NCBI RefSeq assembly: GCF_020099395.1
Contig: NZ_CP083590.1
Location: 3,224,001 to 3,288,000 of the forward strand
Reading direction: 5' to 3'
DNA from: Streptomyces mobaraensis
GTDB taxonomy: Bacteria > Actinomycetota > Actinomycetes > Streptomycetales > Streptomycetaceae
Length of the DNA stretch: 64,000 bases
Under the pieces are notes generated by a model, which ran no database searches, had not been told where the DNA came from, and saw only the letters and a program-made list of their open reading frames with translations. Every line of letters begins with the position of its first letter. Position 1 is the first letter of the stretch. The translations under genes and the position numbers were made by a program. This document shows positions 51,274 through 59,979 of this stretch, piece after piece.

Positions 51274-51321
51274 CGGACGCGGTGAGGGCCCCGACCGGTC
51301 TCGGGGCCCTCACCGCGTCCG
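51274..51321. terminator. 21-bp perfect inverted-repeat terminator
   Basis: Arms 51274-51294 and 51301-51321 are perfectly complementary (outer CGGACGCGGTGAGGGCCCC), with a 6-nt CCGGTC loop. It lies between the convergent oxidase and RelE-like genes and ends next to the latter's stop codon, so it should terminate both. Confidence 0.9.
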
Positions 51322-51322
51322 A

Positions 51323-51589
51323 CTAGAACTCGTTGAAACCACGCGCCACGTCATAGATGTCGAGCTCGAAGACGACCACGGAGAAGGACGTCACGACGTA
51401 GTGGATCACCACTCGGTCCTCCCACGCCGCGCGCGTCACAGCGTCATTCGTATAGGCAAGGTGACTGCCGGCGCCTTCGGGCTCGGCTGCGATCCGGTCG
51501 ACGAGGCGCAGGAACATTTCCCGGTCCTCGACCGGCATGTAGTCACGGAACCGCACGACCTGCTCGGTGAACTGCACACGTCTCTTCAT
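51323..51589 (-). CDS. RelE/ParE-fold-like small protein
   Basis: An 88-residue protein whose strand-rich C-terminus (AWEDRVVIHYVVTSFSVVVF) resembles the RelE/ParE toxin fold, with helical MPVEDREMFLRLVDRIAAEP before it. No antitoxin gene lies next to it, and the catalytic residues of RelE cannot be placed, so toxicity is doubtful. Codon use is less GC3-biased than the neighbours. Confidence 0.6.
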   Translation of the reverse strand: MKRRVQFTEQVVRFRDYMPVEDREMFLRLVDRIAAEPEGAGSHLAYTNDAVTRAAWEDRVVIHYVVTSFSVVVFELDIYDVARGFNEF

Positions 51590-51678
51590 CGAGGCCGGAT
51601 CCTATGGACATGACGAAGGCCCCCGCCGGGATTATCCGACAGGGGCCGTGCACGCCGTGAGGGCCCTTCGCCCGCGTC

Positions 51679-52407
51679 TCAGGCCGCCAAACCCTTGTCA
51701 CCGTGCGACGGCTGACGGCCCGTGACAGTGCCGGCCTCCTCCGCGACGACGATCGGCGCGGGCGCGCTCCGCGACCGTACGAGCCACCCGGCGCGCGACG
51801 CGGCGACCCACCCGGCCAGCGGCGTCAGCAGCATCATCGCCAGCGGCGCCAGCAGCAGCACCACGGCCGTGCCGAGCGCCAGACCGCCGATCACGTCCGT
51901 GGGGTAGTGCACCCCCATGAAGACCCGGCAGAAGCCCTCCAGGAACGCGAGGCCGATGCCGATCAGCCCGTACCGGCGGTGCGCCACGAACAGCCCGACG
52001 CCCAGCGCCATCGTCAGCGTGGCGTGATCGCTGACGAACGAGAAGTCCGTCTTGCCCTTGACCAGCACGTCGAGCCCCTGGTGCTCCAGGAACGGCCGGG
52101 GCCGCCGGACGAAGCCCCGGATCGGCACGTTGACGAGCAGCGCCAGACCCGCCGCCAGGGGCGCCCACAGCAGCGCGGCGACGCCACCGGGGGCGTCCGG
52201 GCCGCGGCGCACGCTCCACCACGCACAGACCATCAGTAAGCCGAGCCCGACGACGATTCCGTACTCGCCGACGAACTCCACCGTCCGGTCGAGCCAGCCC
52301 GGGGCGTCCTTGGCCAGCCCGTTGATGTCGTACAGCAGGCTGACGTCGGGGCCCGACGAGCCTCCCTTGGCCTCCGCCAGGGGATGGACCGCCTCGTGTC
52401 CGGGCAT
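51679..52407 (-). CDS. PAP2-family phosphatase
   Basis: A 242-residue membrane phosphatase with about five helices. The three PAP2 motifs are visible: RRPRPFLEHQG (KxxxxxxRP type), SFVSDHATLTMALG (PSGH-like, here SDHA) and GVHYPTDVIGG. It could dephosphorylate undecaprenyl pyrophosphate or phosphatidic acid. The active Ser-Gly of PSGH is replaced by Ser-Asp, a known variant. ATG 52407 gives a start just before MPGHEAVH. Confidence 0.9.
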   Translation of the reverse strand: MPGHEAVHPLAEAKGGSSGPDVSLLYDINGLAKDAPGWLDRTVEFVGEYGIVVGLGLLMVCAWWSVRRGPDAPGGVAALLWAPLAAGLALLVNVPIRGFVRRPRPFLEHQGLDVLVKGKTDFSFVSDHATLTMALGVGLFVAHRRYGLIGIGLAFLEGFCRVFMGVHYPTDVIGGLALGTAVVLLLAPLAMMLLTPLAGWVAASRAGWLVRSRSAPAPIVVAEEAGTVTGRQPSHGDKGLAA

Positions 52408-52557
52408 GTGGTGCCCCCTTATCTGTCGCCTGTAGCTCGGTGCAGCTGCCAAACCCCCGTGGTCCGTGCGCCCATGGTGAGGCGCGGCTCGCCCACCCCC
52501 ATGGAACGCGCCCATCCGACCCGGCGTTCCGCTCTCCACTCAATGATCACCAGGACG

Positions 52558-53604
52558 TTATCCAAGGGTGACCAGGGGCGGAGCAGGAGGCCCAGGGTTC
52601 ACACGCCGTTCGCCCTGGGCAACGCCTTCGCCCCCCGCATCCGTCACGCGCGTGGCACCGATGTAATCCGGCGTGTCGATTTTGTCGAACCGGTTCACGG
52701 CCCCCGTGTGCGGCGCGTTGATCATGTAACCCCCGCCCACGTACAACCCCACGTGATGGATCGAACGCGGGTCGTTCAGGTTGTGCGCGAAGAAGACGAG
52801 GTCCCCCGGCATCAGCTCGTCCCGCTTCGGGTGCGGCCCGGCGTTCCACTGGTCGTTCGCGACGCGCGGCAACTCGATCCCGACGGACGCGTAAGCCGCC
52901 TTCGTCAACCCCGAACAGTCGAACCGCCCCCCGTCCGCCGCGGTCCCCTCCCCGCCCCACAGGTAGGGCTTCCCCAGCTGCTCCTGGGCGAAGTAGATGG
53001 CCCCTGCCGCCTGCTGCGAGGGGGCTACGCGGCCTACGGGGCGGGCGAAGCTCTTCTCGAGGTCGCGGATGGATCTGACGTAGCCCTGGGTCTCGCTGAT
53101 CGCGGGGACGCCCGCGGCCTTGATGACCCGATAGGCGCCGGCGTTGTACGCGGCCAGCATGTTGTTCGTGGCATCGCCCGGAATGCCCTTGACGTCCCGC
53201 GCCAGCGCGCAGTCGTACGTGGCGGCCGACGCGATGGCGTCGGCCGGTTCCCATATGTCCCGGTTTCCATCGCCGTTGGCGTCCACCCCGTACTGGGCCC
53301 ACGTCTCGGGGATGAACTGGGCGATCCCCAGCGCACCGGCGGGACTCCGCGCTTTCGGATTCCAGTTGCTCTCGGTGTAGAGCTGCGCCGCGAGCAGCGG
53401 CGGCGAGATCGCGGGGCAGAGATTGCCCCATTTCTCGATCAGTGGTTGGTACTCCACGGGAACCGCGCCCTTGGCCAGGCCCACGGCGCCCCGGGCCCCA
53501 CTCGCGATGTTGCCGGCCATGGTGAACGTCGCGAAGAACAGCAGCCCGAGGAGGCTCATGCCCAGCCCGATACCGATACCGATGCCCATCCACCACTTAC
53601 GCAC
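52558..53604 (-). CDS. lytic transglycosylase / NlpC-P60 bifunctional wall hydrolase
   Basis: A 348-residue membrane-anchored enzyme. One helix (residues about 6-28, GIGIGIGLGMSLLGLLFF), then a lytic transglycosylase domain with the catalytic Glu in TESNWNPKARSPAGALGIAQ and an NlpC/P60 domain with FDCSGLTKAAYASVG, HHVGLYVGGGYM and NAPHTG. This pairing is typical of peptidoglycan-opening enzymes of conjugation and type IV secretion systems, and a secretion-like operon starts 8.6 kb on. GTG 53604 has GGGGGAG upstream. Confidence 0.93.
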   Translation of the reverse strand: MRKWWMGIGIGIGLGMSLLGLLFFATFTMAGNIASGARGAVGLAKGAVPVEYQPLIEKWGNLCPAISPPLLAAQLYTESNWNPKARSPAGALGIAQFIPETWAQYGVDANGDGNRDIWEPADAIASAATYDCALARDVKGIPGDATNNMLAAYNAGAYRVIKAAGVPAISETQGYVRSIRDLEKSFARPVGRVAPSQQAAGAIYFAQEQLGKPYLWGGEGTAADGGRFDCSGLTKAAYASVGIELPRVANDQWNAGPHPKRDELMPGDLVFFAHNLNDPRSIHHVGLYVGGGYMINAPHTGAVNRFDKIDTPDYIGATRVTDAGGEGVAQGERRVNPGPPAPPLVTLG

Positions 53605-53754
53605 CCGGCAATACTCCCCCAGCGCGGTGTCATATACCCGCGGTTCGCAAGGCTTTGGCCGAAGGTACAGAGCGGGGGGAGCGTGTTCGCCCGGCCGGTA
53701 CGACCGAGCGTGAGCCGGTGCGTGCGACGTCGCGCACGGAGGGCGGCCCAAGCG

Positions 53755-55533
53755 CTACCGCACCGTGAATCCCCGGCACATCACGCTGGCGTACTCCTTC
53801 GGTCCCTTGACGTGATAGAAGATCACCGTCCAGTTTCCCGGGTCGGCGTGGAACGGGACGGCCGAGGCGTAGGGCTTGCCGTCCTGCACGGCCCGGAAGT
53901 CGTCCGGGTACTTCAACTCGACGTCCTTCGTCGGGTCGCCGCCTGCGAACAGGTCGACGGGAGTGCTGGTGTATCCCATACCGAGATTGGTGAACCTGGA
54001 CGCCTTACCGGTCGCGGGATCGATCTCGTGCGGCGGTTTCACCGCCACCGAGACGTAATACGGCTTTTCCAGCTTCGGATCGGCGTACTTGAGGCGGAAG
54101 GAGATCCCTCCGCCGTCGGCGGTCACCACGGGCCCTTCGGCCGGGTTGGCGATAGCCGGGATCCCCGCCTGGAAGTACTCGCTCCGCTCCTCGGACGGCA
54201 TGTTGCAACTGCCCATGCCGGAGCCGCCGGCCGGGCTCCAGAAGTCGCGGTTCGGATTCGTGGCCTCGATGTATTTCGGCTCCTCCCGCGGCCCAGCGGG
54301 CGGTGCGGCGCTCGTGGGCGCGGCACTCTCGGAGCTCTGTGGGGCGCCGCTCTGCTTCCCGGCAGGGCCCGGGGTGCCGGCGGGCAGCCCGGAGGAAACG
54401 GCCGCCGGCTGCCCGGACGGTCCGGCACCGGCCGCGCCGGCCCCCGACGCGCGGTCGCCTTCGTCCGGCAGGGCGACCACGAGCCCGATGGCGACCCCGA
54501 GCGCCACGGAACCCGCTGCCGCGCCGATCCACAGCCCCCGCCGGGACCGGCGCCGCGGCGGCTCGGGCGCCTGCGGCGGCGGTACGTACGTCGGAGCGTA
54601 CGTGGGCGTGTACGCGGCGGCCCCCACGAGCCGCTGAGGTATCAGGCCGGCCGCTGCCGCCGCCTGAACGTCCTCCGGAGCCCGCTCCCCGAGCTCGGCG
54701 AACGCGCCGTACACCGGATCGTCGACGAGCGACGACGTCACGCCGCAGCGCCCGATCACCTCGGAGAGAGCGGGCCGCGCCCCCGGGTCCGCCGCCGTGC
54801 AGGCCCGGACGAGCCCGGCCAGCCGGGGCTCGACCCCGTCGACGTCGACCTCCCCGTGCACGACCCGGTACACGACGGACTCCAGCGACCCCTCGCCGTA
54901 CGGCGGTCGGCCCGTCGCCGCGCAGGCGATCGTCGCGCCGAGCGCGAACACGTCGGCGGCGAACGTCACTTCGTTCCGCGTGATGACCTCGGGCGCGGTG
55001 TAACCGGGCGTACCGGCCGCGACACCGGTCCGCGTGAGCGCCGTCTGCTCCGCACCCCGCGCGATCCCGAAGTCGATCAGCTTCGGCCCGACCGGCGACA
55101 GGATGATGTTGTGCGGCTTGAGATCCCGGTGGGTGATCCCGTGCTCGTGCACCTGCGCCAGCGCCTCCGCGAGCGCCGCGAACAACCGGAAGCACGTCTC
55201 CGGCGGCAGCGGCCCCCGCTCACCCGTCACCCGCGTCAGCGTCGGCCCCGGCACGTACTCGGTGGCCAGCCAGTACGGCACCGTCTCCAGCGAGGCGTCC
55301 ACCAGGTTGGCCGTGTACGCGCTGCGCACCGCCCGTACCGTCTCCACCTCGCGCCGGAAGCGGGCCGCCGCGTCGCCGGACTGGGCGAAGTCCTCCCGGA
55401 TCACCTTGATCGCCAACTGCCGTCCGCCGGGCGACCTGCCCAGGTACACCTGCCCCATGCCGCCGCTGCCGAGTCGGGCGAGGAGCGTGTGCGGGCCGAT
55501 GGCCGGGGGGTCGTGAGGGCGCAGGGGATCCAC
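53755..55533 (-). CDS. membrane Ser/Thr protein kinase
   Basis: A 592-residue receptor-like kinase. Kinase domain residues about 20-270: GSGGMGQVYLG, Lys in AIKVIRE, HRDLKPHNIIL, DFGIAR, GTPGYTAPEV. One helix (GLWIGAAAGSVALGVAIGLV) and a Gly/Ala/Ser/Pro linker lead to an outside domain of about 160 residues (YIEATNPNRDFWSPAGGSG onward) that I cannot assign. GTG 55533 lies 7 nt after CAGAGT (leaderless type). It has Pkn-type signalling roles; target unknown. Confidence 0.93.
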   Translation of the reverse strand: MDPLRPHDPPAIGPHTLLARLGSGGMGQVYLGRSPGGRQLAIKVIREDFAQSGDAAARFRREVETVRAVRSAYTANLVDASLETVPYWLATEYVPGPTLTRVTGERGPLPPETCFRLFAALAEALAQVHEHGITHRDLKPHNIILSPVGPKLIDFGIARGAEQTALTRTGVAAGTPGYTAPEVITRNEVTFAADVFALGATIACAATGRPPYGEGSLESVVYRVVHGEVDVDGVEPRLAGLVRACTAADPGARPALSEVIGRCGVTSSLVDDPVYGAFAELGERAPEDVQAAAAAGLIPQRLVGAAAYTPTYAPTYVPPPQAPEPPRRRSRRGLWIGAAAGSVALGVAIGLVVALPDEGDRASGAGAAGAGPSGQPAAVSSGLPAGTPGPAGKQSGAPQSSESAAPTSAAPPAGPREEPKYIEATNPNRDFWSPAGGSGMGSCNMPSEERSEYFQAGIPAIANPAEGPVVTADGGGISFRLKYADPKLEKPYYVSVAVKPPHEIDPATGKASRFTNLGMGYTSTPVDLFAGGDPTKDVELKYPDDFRAVQDGKPYASAVPFHADPGNWTVIFYHVKGPKEYASVMCRGFTVR

Positions 55534-55596
55534 GGGCCAGACTCTGCCACAGCCGGAACGGTCCGGGAGGGCCCGGAAGAACACCGTGGACGAAGA

Positions 55597-56082
55597 TCAC
55601 ACACGACGTCCGGTCCTTCTCACGAACCGAGCTGGAACCAGACCGTCTTCCCGGTCCCCGGACCATGCCGGCAGACCCCCCCAGTCCGTCGCGCACGCCC
55701 CGACGATCAGCATGCCGTTGCCGCGCTCCGGCCTCTCGTCCGGCTCCCACCGCCGGGGCGGCACCGGCACGGGCAGCCCGGGAACGTCGTCCCGCACCAG
55801 CACCCGCACCCCACCCGTCGCCCACTCCACATGCACCCCGACCGGCGCCGGGCATCCGGTGCGGCGGCAGGCGTCGATCGCGTTGGTGACCAGCTCGGAC
55901 GTCAGCAGCATGGCCATCTCCGTCAGCTCGGACGTGTGGACCTCCCCGATCGCCGTCCGCACGGCCTCCCGCGCGACCCCCACCCACGCGGGCGCGGGCG
56001 GGAAGGAGAGGGAGAAGTCGGTACGGGGCCGGAGGTGCGGGTGTGGGTCGGCAGCCGGGGCCAGGGTGGTGATGGGACACAT
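55597..56082 (-). CDS. HATPase anti-sigma-like ATP-binding protein
   Basis: A 161-residue GHKL ATPase of the RsbW/HATPase_c_2 type: N-box TSELVTNAIDACRR, G1 VLVRDDVPG and G2 ERGNGMLIVGA. It is divergent from a DUF5753 regulator plus DUF397 gene, the usual trio of Streptomyces developmental loci (WhiJ- or AbaA-like). Such proteins probably bind regulators or act as Ser kinases on anti-sigma partners. AAGGAG precedes the ATG. 63 nt before the kinase gene on the same strand. Confidence 0.9.
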   Translation of the reverse strand: MCPITTLAPAADPHPHLRPRTDFSLSFPPAPAWVGVAREAVRTAIGEVHTSELTEMAMLLTSELVTNAIDACRRTGCPAPVGVHVEWATGGVRVLVRDDVPGLPVPVPPRRWEPDERPERGNGMLIVGACATDWGGLPAWSGDREDGLVPARFVRRTGRRV

Positions 56083-56317
56083 GCGTGACTCCTTGGGTTC
56101 ACCGGTGCCCGTCCGTCTCATGCGGTGGCATTGCCGTCGACACACAGGGATCGGCTCGACGGTGCGCTTCCGGCTTACGGCGGCGGGAAGGGCGGTCGCG
56201 ACGACCGTAGAGGAAACCGGTTGCCAACCTGCAACCTGTTCAGGGTGATTGCCCCCATCGAGTGGATCGCTCCCACCGAAACCCGGCAGACTGCTGACGA
56301 TCCACAGGAGGGCATGC

Positions 56318-57205
56318 ATGGGCCTACGCGCCAACCCCACCCAACGTCAGCGCCGACTGGGCCTTGAATTGCGCAGACTCCGCCTTGCGGCCGGGTTGTC
56401 AGTCGGCGAGGCCGCCGCCGTGGCGGGCCTCGGCCCACCCCACCTGGGCCACATCGAGGCGGCTCGCACAGCCATTCCCGAGGTGAAGCTACGGGCGCTT
56501 GCTGACGCATACGGTTGCCGATCCGAACCGCTGATTGACGCGCTCGTGGAGATGGGTCGATCCACTGGGCGGGGATGGTGGTCCGACTACAAGCGCCATA
56601 TGGCAAGCGAGGCACTCGACTTGGCGGAGCTGGAGGCGTCATCCGTGTCGTGCCGGTCTTTCCAATGGCTCTACGTGCCGGGCCTGCTCCAGACACCCGA
56701 CTATGTCCGGGCACTCATCGAAGAGGGGGAACGCGAGGCCGATCCGGCGCTTCGCGAGAAGTACATCGAGTTCAGGCTGCGGCGGCAGGACGCGGTTCGG
56801 ACAGGCGCGCTGCGGCTCCACGCCGTGGTCCACGAGACGGCCCTGCGCCTACAGTTCGTGCCGCCACACGTCATGCGCGACCAGATCGAGCACTTGGTCC
56901 ATATGGCCCGCCTCCCTCAGGTACGCATTCAACTCCTGCCGTTCAAGACCGGCGTCTATCCGCCCCTGTCCAACACGCCTTTTCTTGTCTTCCAGGCGAC
57001 CGTCCCTGAACTTGACACCGTCTACATCGAGCAACCGGCTTCGTCCCCCTTCATCAGCGATCAGCAACACCTGCGGGGTTTCACCAAGTCGTTCGAGGAC
57101 CTGCAAGCCATCGCTCTGCCACCCATTGACCCTGGAAATGAACGCGAGTTCTCTACGGACAGAGACTCCCTGAGCCTCATCCACCACGTGCTGTACACCC
57201 TGTGA
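56318..57205 (+). CDS. WhiJ-like HTH regulator (DUF5753)
   Basis: A 295-residue regulator with an N-terminal XRE HTH (RLRLAAGLSVGEAAAVAGLG, HIEAARTAIPEVKLRALADA) and the DUF5753 domain (FQWLYVPGLLQTPDYVRALI, RLRRQDAVRTGALRLHAVVH, RIQLLPFKTGVYPPLSNTPF). WhiJ and BldB-linked proteins of this kind repress development until relieved by a small partner. AGGAGGGC precedes the ATG. Codon use is less GC3-rich than nearby genes. The DUF397 gene follows in 10 nt. Confidence 0.94.
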   Translation: MGLRANPTQRQRRLGLELRRLRLAAGLSVGEAAAVAGLGPPHLGHIEAARTAIPEVKLRALADAYGCRSEPLIDALVEMGRSTGRGWWSDYKRHMASEALDLAELEASSVSCRSFQWLYVPGLLQTPDYVRALIEEGEREADPALREKYIEFRLRRQDAVRTGALRLHAVVHETALRLQFVPPHVMRDQIEHLVHMARLPQVRIQLLPFKTGVYPPLSNTPFLVFQATVPELDTVYIEQPASSPFISDQQHLRGFTKSFEDLQAIALPPIDPGNEREFSTDRDSLSLIHHVLYTL

Positions 57206-57215
57206 AAGGCCTCCC

Positions 57216-57416
57216 ATGCCCAAGCTCCTCTGGCAGAAGTCGAGCTTCAGTACCAGCGGCGGCAACGGCGACTGCCTGGAGGTGGCCTCCCACGGAGCCG
57301 ACGCCCTCCACCTCCGCGAGAGCGACGACCCCGGCACCGTCCTCACCCTCGCCCCGGCCGCCCTCCGCTCCCTCCTCGCCCTGGCCCGAAACGGGCGGCT
57401 GGAAACCGGCCGTTAG
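57216..57416 (+). CDS. DUF397 protein
   Basis: A 66-residue DUF397 protein: LLWQKSSFSTSGGNGDCLEV, HLRESDDPGTVL and a terminal ALRSLLALAR helix. It is the normal small partner of the upstream DUF5753 regulator and may antagonise it. The two genes are 10 nt apart and the trio is completed by the divergent ATPase gene. Confidence 0.94.
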   Translation: MPKLLWQKSSFSTSGGNGDCLEVASHGADALHLRESDDPGTVLTLAPAALRSLLALARNGRLETGR

Positions 57417-57435
57417 TGCCGTGGGCAAGAAGCTC

Positions 57436-57966
57436 TCACCTCGCGTTGGCGCCCCCAAGACCGAACGCGCCCCTCGGGCGCCCCGCTCGGCGGCCGAGGC
57501 AGGCGAGGGCGAAGAGCAGCCCGCCGGTCATGAAGAACGGCTCGTACAGGAAGGTCGCGAACCTGCCCATCGCGTCGAGGTCGGAAGCCGTACGAGCGCC
57601 GACGGCCAGGGCCGCCCAGTCGGGAACGGACGGCGCGGCGTGGAAAAGCAGCAGTGCGGTGGTGCCCCAGAGGAGGACGGTGAGCGGTCCGGCCGGCAAG
57701 CGTGTGCCCCAGGGCCGGACGAGCGCCAGGGCCAGCGCGGCGGCCACGGCGCAAACGGGGACGGCGAGGACGTCGATGACGAGGAGCGGGGTGTCGCCGC
57801 GCACGGAGAGACCGGCCGGCAGGCCGATCCGGCCGTCGAAGAGCCAGTACAGGTGGACCAGGGAGAACGCGATGGCCCAGGCGGCGGCCGCGTAGGCGGC
57901 GGCCCGAAGGAGCGGCTGGGGAAGGCGGGCTGCCCGAGGGGCGATGGCGTGGGGATCGAGGTCCAT
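57436..57966 (-). CDS. DUF3995 membrane protein
   Basis: A 176-residue protein with four or five predicted helices (AAAYAAAAWAIAFSLVHLYW, LLVIDVLAVPVCAVAAALAL, AGPLTVLLWGTTALLLFHAA, FFMTGGLLFALACL). HLYWLFDGRIG places it in the DUF3995 group. Function unknown. Its stop is 19 nt from the convergent DUF397 stop. Confidence 0.85.
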   Translation of the reverse strand: MDLDPHAIAPRAARLPQPLLRAAAYAAAAWAIAFSLVHLYWLFDGRIGLPAGLSVRGDTPLLVIDVLAVPVCAVAAALALALVRPWGTRLPAGPLTVLLWGTTALLLFHAAPSVPDWAALAVGARTASDLDAMGRFATFLYEPFFMTGGLLFALACLGRRAGRPRGAFGLGGANAR

Positions 57967-58334
57967 GGGTCCACCTTCACCGGGCGGGCGTGCCGGGCGG
58001 ATCGTCCGGGCGGACGGTCCCACTCCCCCGTCGAGGGGAGCGGACCTCCTCCGCGAGGCGGGGCACATGGGCCGCAGTGGCGAGCCGGGACCGCCGCTTG
58101 AGGCCGTGTCCGCGCGGCGCGGGACGCACGGCGACAAGGACCGGCCGCGAGGCCCTGCGGCCTGCCGGCCGATGCGCTGAGGCGCTGAGGCGCCGCACCC
58201 GCGACCGTCCGCCAAGCGCCCGCGACCGTCCGCCGGGCGCCCGTACCGGCACCGGCCGCGCGTGACCGGATCGTTCCGGGTCGGGGCCCGATCAAGCCTT
58301 CATCCGACAGGCTCCCGCGCCGCAGGATGAAGCC
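57967..58334. other. divergent intergenic region
   Basis: No gene seen. It contains two 21-bp direct repeats CGCGACCGTCCGCC-N7 (58200-58241), GGCGCTGA words before them, and CTTCATCC at 58298 mirrored by GGATGAAG at 58325, which flanks a probable -35 TTCATC/-10 CAGGAT promoter for the cysteine hydrolase gene. Confidence 0.6.
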
Positions 58335-58931
58335 ATGAACAGCGCACTCATCGTGATCGACGTCCAGGAGTCCTTCCGGCAGCGGGCCAACTGGGCCGCC
58401 ACCCACAACCCCGACGTCGTCGAGAAGATCAACCGCCTGCTGGCGGCCCAGCGGGCCAAGGGCGAGGGGGTCGTCTGGATCCTGCACTCCGAGCCGGGCA
58501 CCGGCACCGTCTTCGACCCCGAGCGCGGCTTCAACCGGCCGATCGAGGGGCTGGAGCCGGCGGAGGGCGAGCCCGTGCTCGTCAAGACGTCGCACAACGC
58601 CTTCACCACCACCAACCTCCAGCAGTACCTCACCCAGCAGGGCGTCCGCGAGGTCCTGATCACCGGTATCCGTACGGAGCAGTGCTGCGAGACGACGGCC
58701 CGGGTGGCGTCGGACCTCGGGTACGACGTGACGTTCGTGACGGACGCGACGGCCACGCACCCGATCGAGCACCCGGACGCCCCGGAGGGCCGCTCGCTGG
58801 AGGAGATCCTCGCGGACCCGCGTACGCTGCAGACCGACGCGATCGTGGCCCGTACCGAGTACGTCCTGGCGGGCCGGTTCGCGCGGATCGCCACCGTCGA
58901 CGAGCTGACCGAGGAGCTGACCGGATCGTGA
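58335..58931 (+). CDS. cysteine hydrolase (isochorismatase-like)
   Basis: A 198-residue isochorismatase-fold cysteine hydrolase. The triad is visible: Asp9 in LIVIDVQESF, Lys84 in VLVKTSHNAF and Cys117 in GIRTEQCCETTARVASDLGY. Substrates of the family include nicotinamide, N-carbamoyl compounds and isochorismate. ATG lies 6 nt after CAGGAT (leaderless type). The stop overlaps the next gene's GTG, so expression is coupled to the GlxA-type regulator. Confidence 0.92.
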   Translation: MNSALIVIDVQESFRQRANWAATHNPDVVEKINRLLAAQRAKGEGVVWILHSEPGTGTVFDPERGFNRPIEGLEPAEGEPVLVKTSHNAFTTTNLQQYLTQQGVREVLITGIRTEQCCETTARVASDLGYDVTFVTDATATHPIEHPDAPEGRSLEEILADPRTLQTDAIVARTEYVLAGRFARIATVDELTEELTGS

Positions 58932-59881
58932 CCCGTGTCGTCTTCCTGCTCGTGCCGCGACTTCACCTGCTGGACCTCGCGGGCCCCGCCCAGGTCTTCT
59001 CGACGGCCGACGACCTCGGGCACCCCTACGGGATCATGTACGTGAGCGAGCGGGAAGACGTCCCCACGGCCCAGGGCATCACTTTGCGCGCCGGCACCGA
59101 GTGGCCGGCGCTGACGCCCGACGACCTCGTCGTGGTCCCGGGCTGGCGCACCAAGGGCCTCAGGGAGCACGTGGACATCCCCCGGGCGCTGCTCGACCGG
59201 CTCGTCGAACACCACGACGCCGGCGGCACGGTGGCCAGCATCTGCGCGGGCGCGGACGCCCTGGGCCGCGCCGGCCTCCTGGACGGCCGGCGCTGCACCA
59301 CGCACCACGACGTCCAGGACGCCCTGGCGCGGCGCTACCCGAAGGCGCAGGTGGTGCGGGACGTGCTGTACGTGACCGACGGGCGGTTGATCACCTCCGC
59401 GGGGATCGCCAGCGGCATCGACCTCGCCCTCCACCTCGTCGCCCTCCGGCACGGCGCGGCGACCGCGGCGCGCGTCGCCCGGGAGATGGTCGTCTTCGCC
59501 CGGCGGAACGGCGACGACCAGCAGCACAGCGCGATGCTGCGGCACCGCGCGCACCTCAGCGACGCGGTCCACCACGCGCAGGACCTCATCGACTCCCGCT
59601 ACACCTCCGTCCTCCGCCTCTCCGACCTGGCCTCGTCCGTCGGACTCAGCGAGCGCTCCCTCACCCGTCACTTCACTCACGCCACCGGCCTGACGCCCCT
59701 GCGGTACCAGCAGGAGCTGCGCGTCGAGCACGCCGAACACCTCATCGCCCAGGGCTCGACGGTGGAATCGGCGGCCCGCGCCGTCGGCTTCCAGGACGCC
59801 CGGATGCTCCGCCGGCTCAGGGGCCGGGCGCAGACCTGCCCCGCTCCCGCCGGAGACCGCGAACCGGCCGGCCTCCGGTAG
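58928..59881 (+). CDS. GlxA-family regulator (DJ-1/PfpI + AraC HTH)
   Basis: A 317-residue regulator. Residues 1 to about 190 form a DJ-1/PfpI amidotransferase-like domain (VVFLLVPRLHLLDLAGPAQV; nucleophile-elbow Cys in VASICAGADALGRAGLL); residues about 210-305 are an AraC double HTH (LRLSDLASSVGLSERSLTRH, ESAARAVGFQDARMLRRL). It probably senses a metabolite and controls the hydrolase with which it overlaps by 4 nt (GTGA). The C-terminus is Pro/Arg-rich and slightly longer than usual. Confidence 0.93.
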   Translation: MTRVVFLLVPRLHLLDLAGPAQVFSTADDLGHPYGIMYVSEREDVPTAQGITLRAGTEWPALTPDDLVVVPGWRTKGLREHVDIPRALLDRLVEHHDAGGTVASICAGADALGRAGLLDGRRCTTHHDVQDALARRYPKAQVVRDVLYVTDGRLITSAGIASGIDLALHLVALRHGAATAARVAREMVVFARRNGDDQQHSAMLRHRAHLSDAVHHAQDLIDSRYTSVLRLSDLASSVGLSERSLTRHFTHATGLTPLRYQQELRVEHAEHLIAQGSTVESAARAVGFQDARMLRRLRGRAQTCPAPAGDREPAGLR

Positions 59882-59920
59882 CCCTCCCCCTCCCCCTCCC
59901 CCTCCCCCTCCCCCTCCCCC
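59882..59920. repeat. CCCTCC hexanucleotide repeat
   Basis: Six and a half CCCTCC units directly after the GlxA-type stop. The minus strand has regular G-runs that could form a quadruplex. Confidence 0.9.
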
Positions 59921-59979
59921 AACTCCTCTATGGTGAGCGGACGTCAGCGTCGCAACAGGAGCGAGAGGGTGGGGACATC

